From positions 1,612,001 through 1,676,000 of the forward strand of contig NZ_CP035283.1 in NCBI RefSeq assembly GCF_004103755.1: DNA of 64,000 nt. The letters are read 5' to 3'. The DNA is from Caproiciproducens sp. NJN-50 (GTDB lineage: Bacteria > Bacillota > Clostridia > Oscillospirales > Acutalibacteraceae). The position numbers and the translations under genes were made by a program. Below the pieces are notes generated by a model, which did no database searches, had not been told where the DNA came from, and was given only the letters and a program-made list of their open reading frames with translations. How positions within the stretch are numbered: position 1 is the first letter of the stretch; each line of letters starts with the position of its first letter. Below are positions 50,781-59,550 of this stretch, piece by piece.

Positions 50781-51230
50781 TCACCTGACAAATTTTTTCA
50801 GTTCTGAAGACAACCTTTCCGCGGAACTATCATCCCTGGTCAAGATAAAAATCGTGTCGTCGCCTGACAGCGTTCCCACAATATTTTCCCATTGAAGAGC
50901 ATCCATCGCGGCGCACACCGCATTTGCCATTCCGGTCAGGCACTTGACCGCGACCATATTCTGCGCGTAGTCGACGGAAAGGGCGGAATCGGAAAACAGA
51001 GAATAGAATTTTGTGGTGTAATCCTTTGTCTCGTCCTGCCCCACCGTATATTTGTATTTGCCGCTCGCGGTCAGGGTCTTGATCAGACGAAGCTCCTTGA
51101 TGTCACGGGAAACGGTCGCCTGAGTCACTTCATACCCCTCTTCACGCAGACGGCGGAGCAGTTCCTCCTGTGTATCAATGGAATATTTCCCAATCAGCTC
51201 CAGTATTTTGGCGTGCCGTCGTTCCTTCAT
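50781..51230 (-). CDS. argR: Arginine repressor ArgR/AhrC
   Basis: Transcription regulator of 149 residues. The N-terminal winged helix (about 1-70, with EGYEVTQATVSRDIKELRL as recognition region) binds ARG boxes. The C-terminal hexamerisation and arginine-binding domain contains GTLSGDDTIFILTRDD. Candidate targets in this window are the two ARG-box-like sites at the amino-acid importer (1.78-1.84 kb). It overlaps nadK by 4 nt and is followed by recN. Confidence 0.95.
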   Translation of the reverse strand: MKERRHAKILELIGKYSIDTQEELLRRLREEGYEVTQATVSRDIKELRLIKTLTASGKYKYTVGQDETKDYTTKFYSLFSDSALSVDYAQNMVAVKCLTGMANAVCAAMDALQWENIVGTLSGDDTIFILTRDDSSAERLSSELKKFVR

Positions 51231-52090
51231 GGTCCGATTCTCCTCTCTCCAAGTTTATCGGTTACAATCTCATAAAAATTATTATTCTTCAGCTTTAATA
51301 TTTTAACGGTGCCGGAAGATCTGGAAAATTCGATTCGGGTTCCGTCCGGAATTTTTAAAAAGATTTCACCGTCGATCGTAAGAATAATTTCGCTTTCATA
51401 ATCAGAATGTGCCCGAACGCTCAGCTTTGCGTCCGGCCCGAAAACCACCGGCCTGCTGAGCAGAGAATGAGGGCAGATGGGAGAAAGAAGAATACAGTTC
51501 ATCTGAGGATCAATGATCGGACCGCCTGCGGAAAGCGAGTACGCGGTGGAACCGGTCGGCGTGGAAAAAATCAGCCCGTCGGCTCGGTAATCGCACACTT
51601 TGGTGTCATCCAGCCGGACTTTGAAATCGAGAATCCGCGAAAGCGTTCCTCTCGCGATGACGGCGTCGTTGAAAGCGGTAAATATTTTGGATTTTTCCTC
51701 CTGATCGACCCGGACTTCCAGCATCATCCGGTCTTCAATCGTATAATCTCCGCTTGTCAGCTTTTCCAGGCGGTCCATCTCGTTGGTTTCCAGTCCTGCA
51801 ATATAGCCCAGCCTTCCGGTATTGATGCCTAGAATCGGCTTTTGAGCAGTCGCGGCGCTACGGGCACAGTGGATAATCGTTCCGTCCCCGCCTACGGCAA
51901 TAATAATATCACAGGCCTGGATCATTTCCGCTGTGTTGGAAAAAAGCAAAATTTCCTCGCCCGGAAACGACGGCCGGAACTCGGCCTTCATCAAGACCTT
52001 AATTTCAAGCTTTCGCAGCTTCTGAATCAGTCTGCGCGTGTAATACACCGCATGGTTTCGGCTCAGATTTGGAATCACCGCAGCCTTCAA
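51227..52090 (-). CDS. nadK: NAD kinase
   Basis: Cytoplasmic enzyme of 287 residues that phosphorylates NAD to NADP. The GGDGTIIHCAR motif holds the catalytic Asp, with the downstream NTGRLGYIAG and the conserved TPTGSTAYSLSAGGPI. It overlaps tlyA at its 5' end and argR at its 3' end by 4 nt each, showing tight translational coupling. Confidence 0.96.
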   Translation of the reverse strand: MKAAVIPNLSRNHAVYYTRRLIQKLRKLEIKVLMKAEFRPSFPGEEILLFSNTAEMIQACDIIIAVGGDGTIIHCARSAATAQKPILGINTGRLGYIAGLETNEMDRLEKLTSGDYTIEDRMMLEVRVDQEEKSKIFTAFNDAVIARGTLSRILDFKVRLDDTKVCDYRADGLIFSTPTGSTAYSLSAGGPIIDPQMNCILLSPICPHSLLSRPVVFGPDAKLSVRAHSDYESEIILTIDGEIFLKIPDGTRIEFSRSSGTVKILKLKNNNFYEIVTDKLGERRIGP

Positions 52091-52905
52091 TCCGTTTCAC
52101 CGCCATTCAGCCGCAAATGGGACTCTTTCACCAACGCGTCAATATCCGGCGCGACAGACACGGGGCAGTCAGATTTCTGAAGATATAAAAGGTATTCTAT
52201 ATTCCCCTCCGGCCCCTTGACCGGGGAATATGTCAACCCAAGGACAGAAAAACCATTCTCCAGAACAAAACCTATGATATTGTTAATCACCTGAGTATGA
52301 ATTCTCTTGTCTCGGACGACGCCTTTCTTTCCAACGTTTTCACGCCCCGCCTCAAACTGGGGCTTGATCAGGCAGACGGCCTGTCCGTTCCCGGATAAAA
52401 AGCGACGCGCTACAGGCAGCACCAGGCGCAGAGAAATAAAGGAGACATCCACACTGAAAAATCCGATCGGCTCCGGCACCTGCTCGTTCGTCAAGTAGCG
52501 AACATTCGTCCTCTCCAAGCTGACGACACGGGGATCAATTCGCAGTTTCCAGGCAAGCTGACCGTAACCGACATCGATGGAATAAACTTTTTTCGCTCCG
52601 TTCTGAAGCATACAGTCCGTAAATCCGCCGGTGGAAGCCCCGATATCCATCGTAACTTTTCCCCTCAGGTCAATAGGAAACGCGGCAAGCGCTTTTTCCA
52701 GCTTGAGCCCCCCGCGGCTTACATAGGGAAGCCGGTCTCCCCTCACCTCAATCTGAACTTCCACTGGAAGCAAGGTACCGGGTTTATCCTGCTTTTGTCC
52801 CTCAACATAAACCTGGCCCGCCATAATGACCGCTTTGGCTTTTTCCCTGCTCTCCATGAGTCCCCGGTCAAAAATCAGGCAGTCCAGTCTTTTTTTCTGA
52901 ATCAA
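52087..52905 (-). CDS. tlyA: TlyA family RNA methyltransferase (S4 + FtsJ-like)
   Basis: Protein of 272 residues. An N-terminal S4 domain (KKRLDCLIFDRGLMESREKA) is followed by an FtsJ-like Rossmann domain whose SAM motif is DIGASTGGFTDCML. Characterised relatives 2'-O-methylate rRNA (16S C1409 and 23S C1920 in mycobacteria); some were called hemolysins. The TTG start at 52905 overlaps the dxs stop (TTGA) and has GGAG 8 nt upstream. Confidence 0.93.
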   Translation of the reverse strand: MIQKKRLDCLIFDRGLMESREKAKAVIMAGQVYVEGQKQDKPGTLLPVEVQIEVRGDRLPYVSRGGLKLEKALAAFPIDLRGKVTMDIGASTGGFTDCMLQNGAKKVYSIDVGYGQLAWKLRIDPRVVSLERTNVRYLTNEQVPEPIGFFSVDVSFISLRLVLPVARRFLSGNGQAVCLIKPQFEAGRENVGKKGVVRDKRIHTQVINNIIGFVLENGFSVLGLTYSPVKGPEGNIEYLLYLQKSDCPVSVAPDIDALVKESHLRLNGGETD

Positions 52906-54758
52906 TTCGAGCACTCCGATGCAATCAATTCGGCAATACCCCCGGCGCTGAGTCCAAGCTGTGCCAAAGCCTGGGCCATCGTTTCGTGCATGACGAAACC
53001 GTTGATCGCACGGAGGTAAAATTTGCCGGCAAAAGAAGCTTGGCTGAGAAGATAGGCGAAACATTCCCCGATGCCGCCCTGTGCAATGCCTTCTTCAAAG
53101 AAGAAAATGGTCCTGGCATTTAATACACAGCGGATTGCTTCGGGATCAATCGGGAAAATGCGGTTTAACTTCAGAATTCGGATGTTCAGCCCCTTTTCCC
53201 TGAGGTAAGTCAATGCCTGACATGCATTGGAAAACAGTCTTCCATAGGTGACAAGAACGATATCGGCAGACTCTTCTCCGTAAAGGTCAAAAGCCTCGCG
53301 GCTGCCGTGAAAGTCAAACGGGCGGAAAAGCTGTTCTCCCCTTGGATAGCGCACCGCCGCCAGCCCGTCACAGTCATAGAGTGCCTGATGGAGACAGTTC
53401 TGAAGCTCATCGTAATAAGAAGGGGAATAGATCGTGATGCCGGGAACCGTTTTAAGAAAAGCGGTGTCGAAAATCCCCTGATGCGTCTCGCCGTCTTCGC
53501 CGACGATTCCCGCCCGGTCGACCGCCAGAACAATTTTAACTCTTTGCAGTGCGACGTCGTGGATCACCTGGTCATATCCCCGTTGCAAAAAAGAGGAATA
53601 CACCGCAAAGACGGGAAGCATCCCGCCGCAGGCAAGCCCTCCGGCGAAAGTGACGGCATGTTCCTCGGCGATTCCGGTATCAAAAAAGCGTTCCGGAAAC
53701 TTTTCGGAAAAATCCTTCAGCCCGGTGCCTTCCTGCATGGCGGCGGTAATGGCACAGATCCTTTCGTCCTCCGACGCGAGAGAACACAATTTATTTCCGA
53801 ATACCGAAGAAAAACTTCCGGCCGATTTGACCGGTTTTCCCGTTTTCACATCAAAAGAGGAGATCCCGTGAAAAGCTTTGGGATTTTCCTCGGCAAATGC
53901 ATAGCCCTTTCCTTTGCGTGTCAGAACATGAATGAGGACTGGGTGCTGTATGCTTTTTACGTTATTGAATACTTCGATCAGTTTTTCCGTGTCATGACCG
54001 TCAAACGGGCCGTAGTAGTAAAAGCCCATGTCCTCAAAGATCGTGCTGTTATATAAAAGCTGCTTGAGAACAGATTTCGATTTGGTCAGCGCGTGCCGGA
54101 ACGGCTTGCCGACTCCGGGAATATGATCCAGGATATTCTCAATATTTCCCTTGATTTTAAAGTAAGAGGGCTTGGTGCGGATGCGCGCCAGATAGCGGGC
54201 CATGGAGCCAACGTTGCGGGAAATAGACATCTTGTTGTCATTTAAAACGACGATAAAATTCTTATGAAGGCGGCCCGCATTATTCATCCCTTCATAAGCA
54301 AGACCGCCGGTCAGGGCGCCGTCTCCAATGACGGCGACCACATGACCCGGTTCACCCTTCAGTTCCTTGGCTTTGAAAATTCCAAGGGCAGCCGAGATGG
54401 AAGTACTGCTGTGCCCGGATGTAAACGGATCGTGAGGACTTTCCATGCGGTTTGGAAAGCCCGAGATCCCCCCGTGCGTCCGAATGGTCCCAATGCGGTC
54501 AAATCTGCCCGTCAACATTTTGTGCGTATACGACTGATGCCCCACATCCCAGACGATTTTATCCTCCGGAGAATGAAAAACCCGATGCAGGGCGACGGTC
54601 AGTTCGACAACCCCAAGGTTCGAAGCCAGGTGCCCTCCGTTCGTGGAAACCGTTTGGATGATTTGTTCCCGAATCTCGTCGCACAACTGCTTCAGCTGGC
54701 CGGGCGCAAGCCGCTGCAGATCTGTCGGGGAGGAAATTGATTTTAACAGGCTGCCCAT
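52902..54758 (-). CDS. dxs: 1-deoxy-D-xylulose-5-phosphate synthase
   Basis: TPP-dependent enzyme of 618 residues for the first step of the MEP isoprenoid pathway. The TPP/Mg site GDGALTGGLAYEGMNNAG, AEEHAVTFAGGLACGG in the pyrimidine domain, and a C-terminal transketolase domain are present. Commonly it follows xseA-xseB-ispA in Firmicutes; here it follows folD by 4 nt and precedes tlyA. Confidence 0.97.
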   Translation of the reverse strand: MGSLLKSISSPTDLQRLAPGQLKQLCDEIREQIIQTVSTNGGHLASNLGVVELTVALHRVFHSPEDKIVWDVGHQSYTHKMLTGRFDRIGTIRTHGGISGFPNRMESPHDPFTSGHSSTSISAALGIFKAKELKGEPGHVVAVIGDGALTGGLAYEGMNNAGRLHKNFIVVLNDNKMSISRNVGSMARYLARIRTKPSYFKIKGNIENILDHIPGVGKPFRHALTKSKSVLKQLLYNSTIFEDMGFYYYGPFDGHDTEKLIEVFNNVKSIQHPVLIHVLTRKGKGYAFAEENPKAFHGISSFDVKTGKPVKSAGSFSSVFGNKLCSLASEDERICAITAAMQEGTGLKDFSEKFPERFFDTGIAEEHAVTFAGGLACGGMLPVFAVYSSFLQRGYDQVIHDVALQRVKIVLAVDRAGIVGEDGETHQGIFDTAFLKTVPGITIYSPSYYDELQNCLHQALYDCDGLAAVRYPRGEQLFRPFDFHGSREAFDLYGEESADIVLVTYGRLFSNACQALTYLREKGLNIRILKLNRIFPIDPEAIRCVLNARTIFFFEEGIAQGGIGECFAYLLSQASFAGKFYLRAINGFVMHETMAQALAQLGLSAGGIAELIASECSN

Positions 54759-54762
54759 AGAA

Positions 54763-55635
54763 TCAGCGGACTTTCTTCTGGTCCGGAATCGCGTTTTGGA
54801 TTTTCGCCGCGGTCAGAGTGTTTCTCAGAAGCATGGCGATCGTCATGGGGCCAACTCCTCCCGGAACCGGAGTAAGGTAAGACGCCAGCTTGCTGACGGG
54901 CTCAAAATCAACGTCTCCGCACAGTTTGCCGTTTTCGTCGCGGTCCATGCCCACGTCGATCACGCAGGCGCCCGGCTTGACCATGTCGGCCGTGATGAAT
55001 TTCGGCTTTCCGACGGCCGCAACCAAAATATCCGCCCTTCGGCAGACTTCACCAAGGTCTTTTGTCTTGCTGTGACAGATGGTGACGGTGCCATTCTCAT
55101 GCATCAGCAGCATAGCCATCGGCTTGCCGACGATGTTGCTGCGTCCCACGACAACGCAATTTTTTCCCCCGACCGGTATCTTCTCCCGGTGCAGCAGCTC
55201 CATGATCCCCGCCGGAGTGCAGGGAAGAAAACGGTAATTGCCCACCATGATCCGTCCAACATTGGAAGGATGAAACGCATCCACATCCTTCCAGGGGTCG
55301 ATTGCCTCGATGACAGATTCTTCATCCAGTCCGTCAGGCAGCGGAAGCTGAACAAGAATTCCATGAATTTCTTTTTTATGGTTCAGCCGGTTCACCAATT
55401 CAAAAAGCTCATCCTGGTGGGTGCTTTCCGACAAAGCATATTTTTCAGAGTAAATGCCCACCGCCGCACAGGCTTTCTCTTTTAGATTCACATAGGTCTG
55501 GGAAGCGGGATCGCTGCCGACCAAAACCACGGCAAGACCGGGGACAATTCCCTTCTGTTTCAACTCCTGGACCTCAAGCGCAACTTCGGCTTTGATTTCC
55601 GCGGAAATCGCTTTTCCGTCAATCAGCTTTGTCAT
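54763..55635 (-). CDS. folD: Methylenetetrahydrofolate dehydrogenase/cyclohydrolase
   Basis: Bifunctional enzyme of 290 residues interconverting methylene-, methenyl- and formyl-THF; the formyl-THF supports purine synthesis. Motifs are the catalytic YVNLKEKAC, VQLPLPDGLDE and the NADP-site VVGRSNIVGKPMAMLL. It overlaps the end of lgt by 17 nt and precedes dxs. Confidence 0.96.
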   Translation of the reverse strand: MTKLIDGKAISAEIKAEVALEVQELKQKGIVPGLAVVLVGSDPASQTYVNLKEKACAAVGIYSEKYALSESTHQDELFELVNRLNHKKEIHGILVQLPLPDGLDEESVIEAIDPWKDVDAFHPSNVGRIMVGNYRFLPCTPAGIMELLHREKIPVGGKNCVVVGRSNIVGKPMAMLLMHENGTVTICHSKTKDLGEVCRRADILVAAVGKPKFITADMVKPGACVIDVGMDRDENGKLCGDVDFEPVSKLASYLTPVPGGVGPMTIAMLLRNTLTAAKIQNAIPDQKKVR

Positions 55636-56701
55636 TGCCTGTTTCCTCCTTCCCTTCCGGCTTCACTTCGATGGAAGAATCCGGTTCCTCACGATTTTCT
55701 GCCGCCGGTTTTTCATTCGCTTCGCCGTTGTGAGTTTCATCAATGCCCTCCGTTTCTCCTTCAATAATGGTTTTGGCCTCGTCGGCGGAAGCAAAAATTG
55801 TGCTGGTCCCGTCGTCGGTATAGCTTTCGTCGATTTCTTCCGGTTTGACTTCATCGACAATGGAATTGAGTTCCATGATTTTGCGCGATCCGCAGCCGGT
55901 CAGAACCGTTCTGTTCCGGAAAACGATCAGAAGCGCGACAGAAGCGATCACCGCGACAACCGCAACAACCTGGGATACCCTGAGAGGAACGACCGGGGTG
56001 ATGAGGCTGTCGGTCCGGAGTCCCTCGATAAAGAAACGCCCCACGCCGTACCAGAGAATATAAAGAAGGAAAACCTGTCCATCGTATCTTCTGTATTTTC
56101 TGCTGACGATATGTAGCAGGAGAAAGCCGAACAGGCACCAGAGAGACTCGTAAAGAAAGCAGGGATGTACCCCTCCCGCGGAGACGAGGTCGGTGTTTTC
56201 ACTGACCATCCTCCAGGGAAGGCTGGTTCCCGTGCCAAAAGCCTCCTGATTGACAAAGTTGCCCCACCGGCCGATGGATTGTCCGATCAAAAATCCAAGG
56301 GATGCGAGATCCAGGACCGCCGGAACGCTGAGTTTCCGAAATCTGGCCATCAGCGAACCGGACAGCAGCCCGCCGATAATGCCGCCGTAGATGCCAAGGC
56401 CGCCGTTCCAGATATATAGAATGCTGACCGGGTTTTTGAGGTATTGGTCGCTTGCGTCAAAGAGGACGTAATAAAGCCGCGCCCCGATGACGCCGAAAAT
56501 GATTCCGACCATGACGACGTCGACAAAACGATCAGGATCGACCCTCAATTTTTTGCAGCTTGCCATCGCATATAGAAATGCCAACAGGAATCCGGCTGCA
56601 ATGATAATCCCATACCAGGCGATCGGGTGGCTCCCGATCTTGAAGGCAATGGGATTCAGGGTAATATTGATCCCCAGCCCCGGGAATTGAACATGATACA
56701 T
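55619..56701 (-). CDS. lgt: Prolipoprotein diacylglyceryl transferase with acidic C-terminal tail
   Basis: Membrane enzyme that adds diacylglycerol to the lipobox Cys of prolipoproteins, the substrate class of the importer lipoprotein in this window. The core (about 1-275) has seven hydrophobic segments and the Lgt signature GRWGNFVNQEAFG. A further ~85 residues form a highly acidic, low-complexity tail (many Glu and Asp) with no membrane segment, so the protein reaches 360 residues rather than about 260-280. The ATG at 56701 has GGTGG upstream; GTG at 56722 is possible. Confidence 0.93.
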   Translation of the reverse strand: MYHVQFPGLGINITLNPIAFKIGSHPIAWYGIIIAAGFLLAFLYAMASCKKLRVDPDRFVDVVMVGIIFGVIGARLYYVLFDASDQYLKNPVSILYIWNGGLGIYGGIIGGLLSGSLMARFRKLSVPAVLDLASLGFLIGQSIGRWGNFVNQEAFGTGTSLPWRMVSENTDLVSAGGVHPCFLYESLWCLFGFLLLHIVSRKYRRYDGQVFLLYILWYGVGRFFIEGLRTDSLITPVVPLRVSQVVAVVAVIASVALLIVFRNRTVLTGCGSRKIMELNSIVDEVKPEEIDESYTDDGTSTIFASADEAKTIIEGETEGIDETHNGEANEKPAAENREEPDSSIEVKPEGKEETGNDKAD

Positions 56702-56791
56702 CTCGCACCACCATTTCTCCACGCAATACAGCTTTTAAGCTCTCAGTTCCGCCGGGCCTCAGCGTGGAAAGCTCCGCCGGTATCCGTTTCC

Positions 56792-58075
56792 TTACTGGTT
56801 TGGCAATACGACGGACAAAGAAGAGAGCTCCGGCCGCAGTTGATCCTCCAGCCTGGCCAAGATGGAATCCATATCCGCTTCCGCTACCGCGTCAATGTAT
56901 TCAAATAACTCACGTCCGGAAAAAGCGAGCGAAACAAGGGAATTCGCAATGCTGCCGACATGATTGAGCGAAGCAATGTTTTTCCCGTAAACCGACTTTT
57001 TGGCACGTTCGAGCATCTGCCGGTCAAAACCGTTTTTCCGCACGTTTTCTATTTCCTGTTTGATTTCCCGCGCAACCCGCTCAGGGTCCTTGGATTCTCC
57101 TGAGAAAATGACGGAGGCATAGCCGGGCCCTTCAAAATATTCATTGCCGAAAGAGGCTTCGTTAATCAAATCCGCATCCAGCAGACGGCGAAACAGAGGC
57201 GTCGCACTGGATGACAGCGCTTCCAGTAAAATCTCGGTTTCCGCAACCTGTTTCGTCGAGGGCCTTTGTCCGACGTTGAGCTCTTTAAAGCCTAGCTCAA
57301 AAAGCGGCACCGCGACGGAAAGCTTCTGTTCCACCCGGGCTTTTATAATATGGTTCGGTTCCTCTTCAAAAATGCGGTCGATCTGGACGGGTTTAGAAGG
57401 CTTGAGCATTTTATCGCAGAGCTCCGCAACCCGGTCCGGCTGAACATTCCCCGCAATGCACAGAGCCATATTATTCAGGTTATAAAACGTATGATAGCAC
57501 TGATACAGCAGTTCCGGCGTGATCTGCGCAATGCTTTTCACCGTGCCGGCGATATCCAGCCTGACCGGATGCTTCTGGTAAAGCGCTTCCAGAAGGTTGA
57601 AAAGGACCCTCCACTGGGGGTCGTCGTCATACATTTTGATTTCCTGACCGATGATCCCCTGCTCCTTCTGCACGGTCTGCTCCGTAAAATAAGGCGACTG
57701 GACAAAATCAAGCAGGATTTCAAGGGATTCGTAAACGCTTTCCGTGCACGAAAACAAATAGCACGTCATATCAAACGACGTATAAGCGTTTGCCGACGCG
57801 CCGGTTTTCGCAAAGCGCTCAAAGGCGTCGCCGTCCTCGCTTTCAAACAGCTTATGTTCCAGATAATGGGCGATGCCCGCCGGAACCCGATGAGGTTCGC
57901 TTTCATCCTTTGTTTTAAAGCAGTTGTCGATCGATCCGTATTTCGTTCCGAAGATCGCATAAGTCGAATTATTCTTTTCCTTCGGATAGACCGTTACCAT
58001 CAGCCCGGAGGAGTGTTTCCCTGTAAAATAATAGTCTCCCGTGCGTTCGCTTGTTACTTTTTTCAGCCAATCCAT
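56792..58075 (-). CDS. M16 family zinc peptidase (YmfH-like)
   Basis: Cytoplasmic predicted metalloprotease of 427 residues. The inverted zinc motif HYLEH (His70, Glu73, His74) and the distal ligand Glu144 in IGQEIKMYDDDP are present, so it should be active. The gene begins TGATG, overlapping the stop of the other M16 gene; paired YmfF/YmfH genes of this sort are common in Firmicutes and the products probably form a heterodimer. The open frame upstream of ATG 58075 belongs to the partner gene and is not used. Confidence 0.92.
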   Translation of the reverse strand: MDWLKKVTSERTGDYYFTGKHSSGLMVTVYPKEKNNSTYAIFGTKYGSIDNCFKTKDESEPHRVPAGIAHYLEHKLFESEDGDAFERFAKTGASANAYTSFDMTCYLFSCTESVYESLEILLDFVQSPYFTEQTVQKEQGIIGQEIKMYDDDPQWRVLFNLLEALYQKHPVRLDIAGTVKSIAQITPELLYQCYHTFYNLNNMALCIAGNVQPDRVAELCDKMLKPSKPVQIDRIFEEEPNHIIKARVEQKLSVAVPLFELGFKELNVGQRPSTKQVAETEILLEALSSSATPLFRRLLDADLINEASFGNEYFEGPGYASVIFSGESKDPERVAREIKQEIENVRKNGFDRQMLERAKKSVYGKNIASLNHVGSIANSLVSLAFSGRELFEYIDAVAEADMDSILARLEDQLRPELSSLSVVLPNQ

Positions 58076-59355
58076 CAGGCTTCCACCCCGCTTCCTTCCA
58101 GGCGATAAACCGTATCCAAAGTGATTTTCCTCGCCGCCTCCACGACCTGTTCCCTCGTCACACTGCCGACCAGTCCCGCTTCCTCCTCCGGCTTTTTGAC
58201 TTCCGGACGGAACGTCTGGGAAAGATACCACGCTTCCAGTCCGTCGAGAGAATCGGAGAGGGTCCGGTAACTGTTGCAGAGGCTCAGTTTGGCGGCGGAC
58301 AGTTCCTCTTCGTCGAAATTGCCGTCTTGAACTTCTTTCAGCTGATGAAGGATCTCCTGCTTCGCGCGGTCAATATTTTTTGTTTCCACGCCGCTTTGGA
58401 CCAGCATGATGCCCTTCATCGGATTGAACGTCGAACTGCAGTAATAGCAGAGGCTCAGCTTTTCCCTGACATTCAGAAACAGTTTGGAACTCGGGGTTCC
58501 GCCAAAAAGAGCGTTGAGCAGCTTCATGGCAGGAACTTCGGCCGACGGTTCCGCGCAGGCGGTGCGGAAACCCATCACCAGCTTGGACTGCACCACATCC
58601 ATCTTTTCAGCGGATTCAGCCACCTTCTGTGCGGACGGAACAACTTTGTTCGGGCACTCGACGGGGTCTGTCCGGGCAAGATTCTGAAACGCCGCGTAAA
58701 AATCCCGATAAACGGGTTCCGGGTCACAATCTCCAAGCACCATGATTTCCGCTCTGGAACGGTGGATCAGATTTTCCCACGCCGGAGTGAGTTCCTCAAG
58801 CTTCAGACCCTGAAGCTGCTGACGAGTCCCGCAGCGGCCGATCCCGTAGGGCTCCTTTGAACACATCAGCTCTTCGCATTTCAGTTTGGCGTACATGCGT
58901 TTATCGTTGAATTCAGAATCCAGCATTTCGATCAGCTGTCTTTTTTCCTGGTTAAAACCCTGAACAGAAAAAAGGCCGTTTTCAAACGGAGGATCGAAAA
59001 CGATACTGCAAAGCAGCTTTGCAAGCTCCGCGGAAACACGTTCTCCCTTTAAGGAATACCGGTCGGCGATGCCGGATGCGGATATGGACAGGACCTGGAC
59101 GTCTCCGAGCTTTTGCACATTTGCGTCCAACACGGCGCCGTACAGTTCCGCAAGGTGTTCATTCAATTTTGTATAATCGGGATATTTTCTGCTCGCGCGG
59201 CTTAGTAGAAATGGTAAAATCGAATGCGCGAAAACGGTTTCTTTTGCAAGAGGCCATAAAAAATGAACGGACATGCGGATTGTTTTAAAACGATCGTCAC
59301 GAATGCTGCTGAAATTCACGCCGCTGCAAACAGCCCGCTGTTCAATTCCTGTCAT
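58075..59355 (-). CDS. M16 family protein lacking the zinc motif (YmfF-like)
   Basis: Protein of 426 residues with the M16 fold, including the RKYPDYTKLNEHLAELYGA region typical of YmfF. The HxxEH motif is absent, so it is likely the inactive or substrate-binding partner of the adjacent YmfH-like peptidase. ATG at 59355 was preferred because GGAG lies 12 nt upstream; ATG at 59367 directly abuts the SD. Promoter: an extended -10 (TGGTATAAT) lies just upstream. Confidence 0.85.
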   Translation of the reverse strand: MTGIEQRAVCSGVNFSSIRDDRFKTIRMSVHFLWPLAKETVFAHSILPFLLSRASRKYPDYTKLNEHLAELYGAVLDANVQKLGDVQVLSISASGIADRYSLKGERVSAELAKLLCSIVFDPPFENGLFSVQGFNQEKRQLIEMLDSEFNDKRMYAKLKCEELMCSKEPYGIGRCGTRQQLQGLKLEELTPAWENLIHRSRAEIMVLGDCDPEPVYRDFYAAFQNLARTDPVECPNKVVPSAQKVAESAEKMDVVQSKLVMGFRTACAEPSAEVPAMKLLNALFGGTPSSKLFLNVREKLSLCYYCSSTFNPMKGIMLVQSGVETKNIDRAKQEILHQLKEVQDGNFDEEELSAAKLSLCNSYRTLSDSLDGLEAWYLSQTFRPEVKKPEEEAGLVGSVTREQVVEAARKITLDTVYRLEGSGVEA

Positions 59356-59397
59356 GTTAGATTTCATCTCCAAAACAGATTCGGTGAAACAAAAATA

Positions 59398-59406
59398 ATT
59401 ATACCA
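59398..59406 (-). promoter_or_regulatory. Extended -10 promoter of the M16-lgt-folD-dxs operon
   Basis: Minus strand TG, one base, TATAAT (59403-59398); the -35 region is poor. Confidence 0.5.
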
Positions 59407-59488
59407 CAATTCAACAACATAGAAAAGAATGATTCGATAGGATTCCATTAAAATTTACAGGATAGAAAACGAACGGCTCTGTTCTGTC

Positions 59489-59517
59489 TTGTCGATTGCG
59501 GAAAACGGTGCTATAAT
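59489..59517 (+). promoter_or_regulatory. Promoter of the EamA transporter gene
   Basis: TTGTCG at 59489-59494, 17 bp, TATAAT at 59512-59517, 33 bp before the start codon. Confidence 0.7.
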
Positions 59518-59550
59518 GTTTTTTTATCAGACTGGGATAGAGGTGTTGTC

